Below, piece after piece: positions 54,301 to 61,965 of a stretch of DNA of 64,000 nucleotides. This DNA comes from Solea solea (taxonomy: Eukaryota > Chordata > Actinopteri > Pleuronectiformes > Soleidae). A program made the translations under genes and the position numbers. Numbering within the stretch: position 1 is the first letter of the stretch; every line of letters starts with the position of its first letter. The stretch spans positions 18,702,388 through 18,766,387 of the forward strand of contig NC_081139.1 of NCBI RefSeq assembly GCF_958295425.1. The letters are read 5' to 3'. Under the pieces are notes generated by a model that ran no database searches, was not told the DNA's origin, and saw nothing but the letters and a program-made list of their open reading frames with translations.

Positions 54301-57300
54301 GGTCCGGTAACTCACATATCTAGTTTCGTGTCAATCGAACAATGTAAGACTTTACTTCCTGTTTCGGGCGTTCCACTTCCTGTAGGGAGGTGACCTTTTA
54401 CGGACATGTTGAGGAAGGGTCTGGGGTCCCACATACTAAGTTTCAAGTGGATACAACAATCCCTGTAGGAGCAGCATCAAAAACTATAAATGTAATTCTG
54501 TCTGCTGTCACCAGGGGGGCGCTGTATTTGAAAATGAATATTTTCATATAGACGTGTTCAGGGCCGGACTGTCATCAATCCTTGCAAGTTTGGTTCAGAT
54601 CGGACCAGGATTGGCAAAGTTGTAACAGTTTGTTTTTTTAGAATTTTCTACCACCACCAGGAGGCGCTGTTTTCAAAATGTACCGTTTCAGCTATACAGT
54701 CGTCTTCAGCAACTAACCATCATCAACTATAGCAAGTTTGGTTGGGATCAGACCTTCCATCGCGAAGTTATAAGAGTTTCACTGTCTGTTATGAAAAATT
54801 ATTATTATCTCCAATTTTGGCGCCCCCTATCTCGTACGCCATACAATATTTTAAAAAGCTTTTGATAACTTTTGATGCTCAACTCGTCCACATTGATCTC
54901 ACCAAGTTTGAAGGTGATCGCACAAAAGCTCTAGGAGGAGATAATTGAAATACAAGCTGTCATATTGTCTGCTGTCACCAGGGGGCGCTGTTTTCGAAAT
55001 TGAATATTTTCATATAGACGTCTTTAGGGCGGACTATCAACAATCCTAGCAAGTTTGGTTCAGGTCGGACCAGGATTCACGAAGTTGTAGCAGTTTGATT
55101 TTTTGTCCCAAAAATCCGACTTTGCGTCATTGCCATGGCAACACCGTTAAACGATTTGTCGTCATATTGATCACGCATCATCTACCATGTGTTTTGACTG
55201 TTGTCACCAATTTTGAGTTCGGTACGATTATCTGTGTAAAAGTTATTCCCGGAATCGTAAAAAAACTTTTTTTTTGTGTATTTTCTTTCACCACAAGGAG
55301 GCGCTGTTTTCAAACTTCACCGTTTTTTCATAGACGTCTTCAGCCATGGCCCATCATCAATGGTAGCAAGTTTGGTTCGGATCGGACCTTCCATCGCAAA
55401 GTTATAAGAGTTTTGTTTTTCTGATGCGAAACATCAGAATCATCACGAACTTTGCCGCCCCCTATCTCGTGCGCCGTGCGACATTTGAAAAAACATTTGA
55501 TACCGTGAGCTCCTCAACTGGTCCACAGGGACCTCGCCGAGTTTGAAGGTGATCGCACGAAAACTCTAGGAGGAGTTAGTTCAAATACCATTGCTGCGAA
55601 TTCGCCAAAATCGCCAAAAAATCGCCAATCAACCCAAGATGGCGGATTTCCTGTTGGGTTTGGATCATGGTCATAATGTAATTTTTTCTTCATCCCGACC
55701 TTCTACACATGTGTACCGAATTTCGTGCATGTGTGATAATTGTGTTGGTCATGGTGAATTTGGACAGGTGGCGCCGCACTTATTGGCCCCTCCCACATTC
55801 AATTTTCGACGCACATTCCCCGAACCTTTTTCAGACGTAAATTTACACCACGATTGATGCGGTCACAAAAATCTGTGAGTTTTGGGGTATGTGAAAGGCC
55901 TCAAAAACGCGATTTACTTTAAGGAATAATAAGAATAATAATAATAACGAGCCGACCCACGCGGGTCGCCGTGTGCCACGGCTCCCCGCGTGCCTCGCGC
56001 TCTCACCCGTTCATTCACCGCGCGCGGTACTAGTTATTTTCAGTACTAGTTATTTTCAGTACTAGTTATTTTCAGCGGCGTCCCCGCGCATGTCGTTCCA
56101 AATTTCAAGGGGGATCGGGCAACGTATGGCAAAGTTATAGGGCACTTCCTGTTTAAAATGGCAGACTTCCTGTTCGGTCAAGTGCGTGTCCGTAAACGTG
56201 TTCAGGGAACTTCCCTTGTCTTACATATCAAGTTTTGTGCAGATCGGATAATCTTAGAGTTTACTTCCTGTTTCGGGCATTCCACTTCCTGTTGGGAGGT
56301 CATCTCTTGCAGACATGCTCAGGACAGGTCCCTGGTGTCACATAAAAGGTTTCGTGCAAATCGGACAACGTACGGCAAAGTTAGAGGGCACTTCCTGTTT
56401 AAAATGGCCAACTTCCTGTTCGTCTCCGTAAACGTGTTCAGGGAAGGTCCCGTAACTCACATATCCAGTTTCGTGTCAATCGGACAATGTAAGACTTTAC
56501 TTCCTGTTTTGGGCCTTCCACTTCCTGTAGGGAGGTGACCTTTTACGGACATGCTCAGGACAGGTCCCTGGTGTCACATATAAGGTTTTGTGCAAATCGG
56601 ACAATGTACGGCAAAGTTAGAGGGCACTTCCTGTTTAAAATCGCCGACTTCCTGTTCGTCTCCGTAAACATGTTCAGGGAAGGTCCAGAAACTCACATAT
56701 CTAGTTTCGTGTCAATCGGACAATGTAAGACTTTACTTCCTGTTTCGGGCGTTCCACTTCCTGTAGGGAGGTGACCTTTTACGGACATGCTCAGGACAGG
56801 TCCCTGGTGTCACATATAAGGTTTTGTGCAGATCGGACAACGTACGGCAAAGTTAGAGGGCACTTCCTGTTTAAAATGGCCGACTTCCTGTTCGGTCAAC
56901 GGCGTCTCTGTAAACATGTTCAGGGAAGGTCCAGTAACTCACATATCTAGTTTCGTGTCAATCGGACAATGTAAGACTTTACTTCCTGTTTCGGGCGTTC
57001 CACTTCCTGTAGGGAGGTGACCTTTTACGGACATGTTGAGGAAGGGTCTGGGGTCCCACATACTAAGTTTCAAGTGGATACAACAATCCCTGTTGGAGCA
57101 GCATCAAAAACTATAAATGTAATTCTGTCTGCTGTCACCAGGGGGCGCTGTATTTGAAAATGAATATTTTCATATAGACGTGTTCAGGGCCGGACTGTCA
57201 TCAATCCTTGCAAGTTTGGTTCAGATCGGACCAGGATTGGCAAAGTTGTAACAGTTTGTTTTTTTAGAATTTTCTACCACCACCAGGAGGCGCTGTTTTC

Positions 57301-60300
57301 AAAATGTACCGTTTCAGCAACATAGTCGTCTTCAGCAACTAACCATCATCAACTATAGCAAGTTTGGTTGGGATCAGACCTTCCATCGCGAAGTTATAAG
57401 AGTTTCATTGTCTGTTATGAAAAATTATTATTATCTCCGATTTTGGCGCCCCCTATCTCGTACGCCATACAATATTTTAAAAAGCTTTTGATAACTTTTG
57501 ATGCTCAACTCGTCCACATTGATCTCACCAAGTTTGAAGGTGATCGCACAAAAGCTCTAGGAGGAGATAATTGAAATACAAGCTGTCATATTGTCTGCTG
57601 TCACCAGGGGGCGCTGTTTTCGAAATTGAATATTTTCATATAGACGTTTTTAGGGCCGGACTATCATCAATCCTAGCAAGTTTGGTTCAGATTGGACCAG
57701 GATTCACGAAGTTGTAGCAGTTTGATTTTTTGTCCCAAAAATCCGACTTTGCGTCGTTGCCATGGCAACACCGTTAAACGATTTGTCGTCATATTGATCA
57801 CGCATCATCTACCATGTGTTTTGACTGTTGTCACCAATTTTGAGTGCGGTACGATTATCTGTGTAAAAGTTATTCCCGAAATCGTAAAAAAACTTTTTTT
57901 TGGTGTATTTTCTTTCACCACAAGGAGGCGCTGTTTTCAAATTTCACCGTTTTTTCATAGACGTCTTCAGCCATGGCCCATCATCAATGGTAGCAAGTTT
58001 GGTTCGGATCGGACCTTCCATCGCAAAGTTATAAGAGTTTTAATTTTCTGATGCGAAACATCAGAATCATCACGAACTTTGCCGCCCCCTATCTCGTGCG
58101 CCATGCGACATTTGAAAAAACCTTTGATACCGTGAGCTCCTCAACTGGTCCACAGGGACCTCACCAAGTTTGAAGGTGATCGCACGAAAACTCTAGGAGG
58201 AGTTAGTTCAAATACCATTGCTGCGAATTCGCCAAAATCGCCAAAAAATGGCCAATCAACCCAAGATGGCGGATTTCCTGTTGGGTTTGGATCATGGTCA
58301 TAATGTAATTTTTTCTTCATCCTGACCCACTACACATGTCTACCGAATTTCGTGCATGTGCGATATTTGTGTTGGTCATGGTGAATTTGGACAGGTGGCG
58401 CCGCACTTATTGGCCCCTCCCACATTCAATTTTCGCCGCTCATTCCCCGAACCTTTTTCAGACGTAAATTTACACCAGGATTGATGCGGTCACAAAAATT
58501 GGTGAGTTTTGGGGTATGGGAAAGGCCTCAAAAAGGCAATTCATTTGGGGGAATAATAAGAATAATAATAATCCTTTCAGTTTCAATAGGTTTCTTGCAA
58601 CCTTGTTGCTCGAACCCTAAAAATAACTAGTACCGCGCGCGGTTCTGAACGGGTTCGAGCCGACCCACGCGGGTCGCCGTGTGCCACGGCTCCCCGCGTG
58701 CCTCGCGCTCTCACCCGTTCATTCACCGCGCGCGGTACTAGTTATTTTCAGTACTAGTTATTTTCAGTACTAGTTATTTTCAGCGGCGTCCCCACGCATG
58801 TCGTTCCAAATTTCGGGGGGGATCGGGCAACGTATGACAAAGTTATAGGGCACTTCCTGTTTAAAATGGCAGACTTTCTGTTCGGTCAAGTGCATGTCCG
58901 TAAACGTGTTCAGGGAACTTCCCTTGTCTTACATATCAAGTTTTGTGCAGATTGGATAATCTTGGAGTTTACTTCCTGTTTCGGGCATTCCACTTCCTGT
59001 TGGGAGGTCATCTCTTGCAGACATGCTCAGGACAGGTCCCTGGTGTCACATAAAATGTTTCGTGCAAATCGGACAACGTACGGCAAAGTTAGAGGGCACT
59101 TCCTGTTTAAAATGGCCAACTTCCTGTTCGTCTCCGTAAACGTGTTCAGGGAAGTTCCCTTGTCTTACATATCAAGTTTTGTTCAGATCGGACAATGTAA
59201 GACTTTACTTCCTGTTTTGGGCGTTCCACTTCCTGTAGGGAGGTGACATTTTACGGACATGCTCAGGACAGGTCCCTGGTGTCACATATAAGGTTTTGTG
59301 CAGATCGGACAACGTACGGCAAAGTTAGAGGGCACTTCCTGTTTAAAATGGCCGACTTCCTGTTCGGTCAATGGCGTCTCCGTAAACATGTTCAGGGAAG
59401 GTCCAGTAACTCACATATCTAGTTTCGTGTCAATCGGACAATGTAAGACTTTACTTCCTGTTTCGGGCGTTCCACTTCCTGTAGGGAGGTGACCTTTTAC
59501 GGACATGTTGAGGAAGGGTCTGGGGTCCCACATACTAAGTTTCAAGTGGATACAACAATCCCTGTTGGAGCAGCATCAAAAACTATAAATGTAATTCTGT
59601 CTGCTGTCACCAGGGGGCGCTGTATTTGAAAATGAATATTTTCATATAGACGTGTTCAGGGCCGGACTGTCATCAATCCTTGCAAGTTTGGTTCAGATCG
59701 GACCAGGATTGGCAAAGTTGTAACAGTTTGTTTTTTTAGAATTTTCTACCACCACCAGGAGGCGCTGTTTTCAAAATGTACCGTTTCAGCAACATAGTCG
59801 TCTTCAGCAACTAACCATCATCAACTATAGCAAGTTTGGTTGGGATCAGACCTTCCATCGCGAAGTTATAAGAGTTTCATTGTCTGTTATGAAAAATTAT
59901 TATTATCTCCAATTTTGGCGCCCCCTATCTCGTACGCCATACAATATTTTAAAAAGCTTTTGATAACTTTTGATGCTCAACTCGTCCACATTGATCTCAC
60001 CAAGTTTGAAGGTGATCGCACAAAAGCTCTAGGAGGAGATAATTGAAATACAAGCTGTCATATTGTCTACTGTCACCAGGGGGCGCTGTTTTCAAAATTT
60101 AATATTTTCATATAGACGTCTTTAGGGCCGGACTATCATCAATCCTAGCAAGTTTGGTTCAGATCGGACCAGGATTCACGAAGTTGTAGCAGTTTGATTT
60201 TTTGTCCCAAAAATCCGACTTTGCGTCGTTGCCATGGCAACACCGTTAAACGATTTGTCGTCATATTGATCACGCATCATCTACCATGTGTTTTGACTGT

Positions 60301-61965
60301 TGTCACCAATTTTGAGTGCGGTACGATTATCTGTGTAAAAGTTATTCCCGAAATCGTAAAAAAACTTTTTTTTTGTGTATTTTCTTTCACCACAAGAAGG
60401 CGCTGTTTTCAAACTTCACCGTTTTTTCATAGACGTCTTCAGCCATGGCCCATCATCAATCATAGCAAGTTTGGTTCGGATCGGACCTTCCATCGCAAAG
60501 TTATAAGAGTTTTTTTTTTCTGATGCGAAACATCAGAATCATCACGAACTTTGCCGCCCCCTATCTCGTGCGCCATGCGACATTTGAAAAAACTTTTGAT
60601 ACTGTGAGCTCCTCAACTGGTCCACAGGGACCTCACCAAGTTTGAAGGTGATCGCACGAAAACTCTAGGAGGAGTTAGTTCAAATACCATTGCTGCGAAT
60701 TCGCCAAAATCGCCAAAAAATGGCCAATCAACCCAATATGGCGGATTTCCTGTTGGGTTTGGATCATGGTCATAATGTAATTTTTTCTTCATCCTGACCC
60801 ACTACACATGTGTACCGAATTTCGTGCATGTGCGATATTTGTGTTGGTCATGGTGAATTTGGACAGGTGGCGCCGCACTTATTGGCCCCTCCCACATTCA
60901 ATTTTCGACGCACATTCCCCGAACCTTTTTCAGACGTAAATTTACACCACGATTGATGCGGTCACAAAAATCTGTGAGTTTTGGGGTATGGGAAAGGCCT
61001 CAAAAAGGCGATTTACTTTAAGGAATAATAAGAATAATAATAATAATAATAATAATCCTTCCAGTTTCAATAGGTTTCTTGCAACCTTGTTGCTCGAACC
61101 CTAATAATAATAATCCTTCCAGTTTCAAGAGGGTTCTTGCAACCTTGTTGCTCGAACCCTAATAATCCTTCCAGTTTCAATAGGTTTCTTGCAACCTTGT
61201 TGCTCGAACCCTAATAATAATAATCCTTCCAGTTTCAATAGGTTTCTTGCAACCTTGTTGCTCGAACCCTAACTACCGAGAAACAGCAACAGTGAAAATT
61301 CAAAGCAAAGAATCTGAGATTAAATTGTAAGTTTACAGCTGGTCATTGATAACAATCAATGGCGTTTTCAAACATGCCGGGGTAATGTGGACGGCAGGCC
61401 TAGGATGTCACCCTTTAGATTGCACCGTTTTGGGCTTGCATTGATGAGATAAAAATGATCTTTAAAAAAGAATTAACCATAGCACACCTCTGAAAGTGTT
61501 AGTGTGCATGAGTCCCACTGCCTACCTGTATGCCAATGGAGGAGAGTTTCCGTCTGGGTAGTGGCGCCACGAAAGGCTCCTCTGCCACTAGATTCACTTT
61601 ATTAAATCCTGATTTCAGGGAGTCATGCTGGATTACACAGTCACTTGTCTCAGTGGAAGCATTGGCCGTGGCGGGGGCGATGGGATCTCTCGGGATGGCA
61701 ACAGGAGTGGGAATGATGTGCGGAGGGCGGGGAATACCCCGGGCCAGGCTGTTGGCACGGGTGCTGTCAAGGCTGTCAGAGGAGTTGCTGTGGGCGTGGC
61801 TAGACTGGCTGTTGACTTCTGACCTCCGGTCCTGCTGATCCAGGTAGTTGTCTTGGGCTGACTCTGTGCTGCTCTGTACCGTCACGGAGATGTAGGGCTT
61901 GGACGTCGTCCGGGGTGGAACTGGCGGAGGAGCAGTCTTCTTAGAGGTGGATATGAATGTGGAGA
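27684..61965 (-). CDS. dlgap4: DLGAP4 (SAPAP4/GKAP family) C-terminal half, six exons; 5' part beyond window
   Basis: In transcript order the exons are 61,965-61,526, 37,591-37,503, 36,083-35,596, 32,939-32,848, 30,825-30,655 and 27,926-27,684. All junctions have GT..AG and phases agree, giving an open frame of about 507 codons; human DLGAP4 has about 990 residues, so roughly the N-terminal half lies to the right. The protein is a postsynaptic-density scaffold linking PSD-95-type guanylate kinase domains to Shank. Seen features are APPPVPPRTTSKP (PxxPxR SH3 ligand), SSIGIQVDCIQ and KFQSIGVQVED, SSLPPPDPWLES, the GKAP core (GHWFLKLLQAET, SAVGSAQLLMSQKFQQF, DLAGFWDLLQLSIEDISFKF) and the C-terminal PDZ ligand QTRL. 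These track remembered DLGAP4 better than DLGAP1 (TAVGSAQLLMAQKFYQF, DMLQLSIENISMKF). The a/b copy is undetermined. Confidence 0.9.
27950..27991. repeat. (GATA)/(GA)n simple repeat
   Basis: GATAGA units passing into GAGAGA. On the dlgap4 strand this is a pyrimidine run some 25-65 nt upstream of the last acceptor. Confidence 0.85.
30268..30296. repeat. (GATA)(GACA)n simple repeat
   Basis: About seven tetranucleotide units changing from GATA to GACA. Confidence 0.9.
30655..30825 (-). CDS. dlgap4: dlgap4 GKAP-domain exon
   Basis: 57 codons, phase 0 at both ends, acceptor TTGGGCAG|AATTTG, donor CGGAAG|GTACTT. It encodes NLNANPRTTAQDLAGFWDLL, then QLSIEDISFKFDELYHLKSN and a short hydrophilic end, SPPERK. 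This is the most conserved helical part of the family. The region after NDWQHMQ is not recognisably conserved. Confidence 0.93.
32848..32939 (-). CDS. dlgap4: dlgap4 GKAP-domain exon (92 nt)
   Basis: The exon begins with two bases of a split Val codon (acceptor GTCTACAG|TGCTGG) and encodes LGKVRSAVGSAQLLMSQKFQ then QFRGLCEQNV. I placed the donor after GTG (GTG|GTGTGT) because this keeps the length equal to remembered human DLGAP4 around EQNLNPDANP. A donor three bases earlier (AAC|GTGGTG) is also possible and would drop the Val. Confidence 0.85.
33010..33356 (+). mobile_element. tRNA-derived SINE with target-site duplication
   Basis: The head has a perfect pol III A box, TGGTGTAGTGG (33,023-33,033), and a degenerate B box, GGTTCGCGACC (33,068-33,078). 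A LINE-like tail follows (CCCTGTGATGGACTGGCGAG etc.), ending in GGAT repeats. It is flanked by near-perfect 11-bp duplications: ATTATTGCAGA at 32,999-33,009 and ATTATTCCAGA at 33,357-33,367. It is antisense to dlgap4 and lies in the intron about 60 bp upstream of the 32,939 acceptor. Confidence 0.85.
33368..35595 (-). other. Remainder of dlgap4 intron, with hAT-like fragment
   Basis: No exon recognised. At 34,018-34,110 the sequence CAGCGCTACCCAAAGTGTGG, then GTCATGGCCCACTAGTGGGA, resembles the 5' end of hAT non-autonomous elements (CAG.GGTTCCCAAACTGTGGG type). No matching 3' end was found nearby, so it is a solo fragment. Confidence 0.5.
35596..36083 (-). CDS. dlgap4: dlgap4 exon with PPPDPWLES and WFLKLLQAE
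   Basis: 488 nt. The first base completes a split Gln codon (acceptor GTTTCAG|GATCAG) and the last base begins the split Val codon (donor GAAG|GTAAGG). It encodes SCSSSMASKQDPDSGTQDAP, a low-complexity Ser/Pro region (SSPPPPRQ, RSSSSSFSES), DPSSLPPPDPWLES, then GHWFLKLLQAETGRMEGWCQ and a Glu-rich helix ending QLSEE. The Ser-rich centre is poorly conserved in the family. Confidence 0.92.
36084..37502 (-). other. dlgap4 intron, 1.4 kb
   Basis: Contains the compound TA/CA repeat at 36,225-36,359. No further exon is recognised. Confidence 0.8.
36225..36359. repeat. Phased TA-rich minisatellite
   Basis: Three or four copies of a roughly 22-24 bp unit, ACACAGTATATATGTATATA, with TA-run length variation. 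Each unit is self-complementary, so the tract could extrude hairpins. Confidence 0.85.
37503..37591 (-). CDS. dlgap4: dlgap4 exon encoding VDCIQ..KFQSIGVQVED
   Basis: 89 nt, acceptor TTGCAAG|GTTGAC, donor TGGCA|GTAAGT leaving two bases of a split codon. The peptide VDCIQEVPREETPPLAKFQS, then IGVQVEDGW, closely follows remembered human DLGAP4 (VDCIQPVPKEE..KFQSIGVQVEDDW), the strongest single piece of evidence for the DLGAP4 paralogue. Confidence 0.92.
37788..38253. mobile_element. MITE with 13-bp terminal inverted repeats
   Basis: AAAGGTCCAGTGT and ACACTGGACCTTT form perfect terminal inverted repeats around 466 bp with no coding capacity. The interior begins GTAAGAATGG..CATCTAGTGGAGAG, unlike the 25,085-25,492 element, so it is a second subfamily with the same ends. 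Confidence 0.75.
38827..38941. repeat. GC-rich foldback palindrome (first of nine)
   Basis: Outer arms CTAGTACCGCGCGCGG (38,827-38,842) and CCGCGCGCGGTACTAG (38,926-38,941) are exact inverses. Inside, TGAACGGGT (38,846-38,854) pairs with ACCCGTTCA (38,913-38,921). Innermost are short hairpins such as GCCGTG-TGC-CACGGC (38,876-38,890). Further cores begin at 40,992; 43,409; 45,817; 48,390; 50,849; 53,774; 58,627; the one at 55,948 has lost its left arm. A pol III B-box-like GGTTCGAGCC lies at 38,852-38,861. Confidence 0.9.
38827..40991 (+). repeat. Array unit 1 (2,165 bp)
   Basis: Two 246-bp subrepeats. CTCF-like motifs near 39,561 and 40,027. The left flank is unique intron sequence, so this is the array edge. 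It differs from the others near 40,811-40,845 (CGCTTCGCACGTTTTGG where others have GGCGCCGCACTTATTGG). Confidence 0.9.
40992..43408 (+). repeat. Array unit 2 (2,417 bp)
   Basis: Three subrepeats. Carries the 2/5/8 markers AAAAATTGGTGAG and GGCAATTCATTTGGGGG at its right end. Its first subrepeat is the variant AATGCGCGTCCGTAAACTTG shared only with unit 4. Confidence 0.9.
43409..45816 (+). repeat. Array unit 3 (2,408 bp)
   Basis: Three subrepeats. Carries the 3/6/9 marker CATCAATCATAGCAAG and TATCTCCTACGCC (shared with unit 6). Positions about 45,511-45,697 are replaced by a clearly diverged version of the module found in all other units. Confidence 0.9.
45817..48389 (+). repeat. Array unit 4 (2,573 bp)
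   Basis: Three subrepeats, the first of the unit-2 type. Ends with two copies of a roughly 50-bp tail repeat, GTTTCAATAGG..TTGCTCGAACCCTAA (48,237-48,341), which adds to its length. Confidence 0.9.
48390..50848 (+). repeat. Array unit 5 (2,459 bp)
   Basis: Three subrepeats and five TACTAGTTATTTTCAG copies after the core, the most of any unit. Carries the 2/5/8 markers. To the left, inverted copies CTGAAAATAACTAGTA mirror the 16-mers. Confidence 0.9.
50849..53773 (+). repeat. Array unit 6 (2,925 bp)
   Basis: Five 246-bp subrepeats (roughly 51,060-52,205), the longest unit. Its first CTCF-like motif is CACTAGGTGGCGCTG (52,311-52,325) in place of the usual CACCAGGGGGCGCTG. Carries the 3/6/9 marker. 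Confidence 0.9.
53774..55947 (+). repeat. Array unit 7 (2,174 bp)
   Basis: Two subrepeats. The first CTCF-like motif (about 54,510) has an extra G that breaks the core spacing. One 16-mer copy is mutated (TAATAGTTATTTTAAG). Confidence 0.9.
55948..58626 (+). repeat. Array unit 8 (2,679 bp)
   Basis: Four subrepeats. The left arm of the foldback core is missing: AATAATAACGAGCCGACCC enters the core directly. Carries the 2/5/8 markers and one tail-repeat copy (58,572-58,620). Confidence 0.9.
58627..61270 (+). repeat. Array unit 9 (2,644 bp)
   Basis: Three subrepeats. Carries the 3/6/9 marker. The YY1-like motif is mutated (CAATATGGCGG). Ends with four tail-repeat copies (61,057-61,270), after which unique intron sequence resumes. 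Confidence 0.9.
61057..61270. repeat. Four tandem copies of the array tail repeat
   Basis: Roughly 50-57 bp units: AATCCTTCCAGTTTCAATAG, then TTTCTTGCAACCTTG and TTGCTCGAACCCTAATAATA. Single or double copies also close units 4 and 8. On the minus strand each contains GGGTTCGAGCAACAAGG, sharing GGTTCGAGC with the GC core. Confidence 0.9.
61526..61965 (-). CDS. dlgap4: dlgap4 exon with PPPVPPR motif
   Basis: 440 nt, acceptor CTCTCACAG|TCTCC leaving two bases of a split codon, donor ATACAG|GTAGGC in phase 0. It encodes STFISTSKKTAPPPVPPRTT, then SKPYISVTVQSSTESAQDNY and NSSDSLDST, both close to remembered DLGAP4. A fast-evolving Pro-rich middle follows (RGIPRPPHIIPTPVAIPRDP) and the exon ends RRKLSSIGIQ, which continues into the VDCIQ exon. 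Confidence 0.93.

Larger units (their letters stand above)
38827..61270 (+). repeat. 22.4-kb tandem array of nine 2.2-2.9 kb units
   Basis: Nine head-to-tail units start at 38,827; 40,992; 43,409; 45,817; 48,390; 50,849; 53,774; 55,948; 58,627. By eye they differ by only a few bases per hundred. Each has (1) a GC-rich foldback core, (2) tandem 16-mers TACTAGTTATTTTCAG, (3) two to five copies of a 246-bp subrepeat rich in CACTTCCTGT, (4) about 1.6 kb of older modules containing CACCAGGAGGCGCTG-type motifs and AAGTTTGGTTCAGATCGGAC, and (5) an AATAATAATAA tail. No long or recognisable protein is encoded; open frames in the units are under 140 codons. It resembles non-coding fish repeats dispersed elsewhere, but I cannot name the family. 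Confidence 0.95.
37592..61525 (-). other. Giant dlgap4 intron filled by a tandem array
   Basis: Intron of 23,934 bp between donor ATACAG|GTAGGC (exon end 61,526) and acceptor TTGCAAG (exon start 37,591). The array at 38,827-61,270 takes up about 94 percent of it. Unique sequence is limited to about 1.2 kb at the acceptor side, which includes a MITE, and 255 bp at the donor side. Confidence 0.9.

Noticed and set aside
38827..61270. Recurring open frames of 64-138 codons in every array unit, such as the 68- and 109-codon frames
   Set aside because: They recur only because the DNA units are nearly identical. Many lack ATG starts, have no recognisable domain, and the 109-codon frame is broken in units 5 and 6 by changes in a T run, as expected for non-coding sequence.
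38827..61270. CRISPR-like or rDNA-like tandem array
   Set aside because: Units are kilobases long without spacer/repeat alternation, the sequence is vertebrate, and no rRNA similarity is seen.
27684..61965. Identity as DLGAP1
   Set aside because: Early consideration because the GKAP domain is shared. LLMSQKFQQFRGLCEQN, VDCIQ..KFQSIGVQVED and YHLKSN follow remembered DLGAP4; DLGAP1 differs at these places, and myl9/tgif2 as neighbours agree with DLGAP4.
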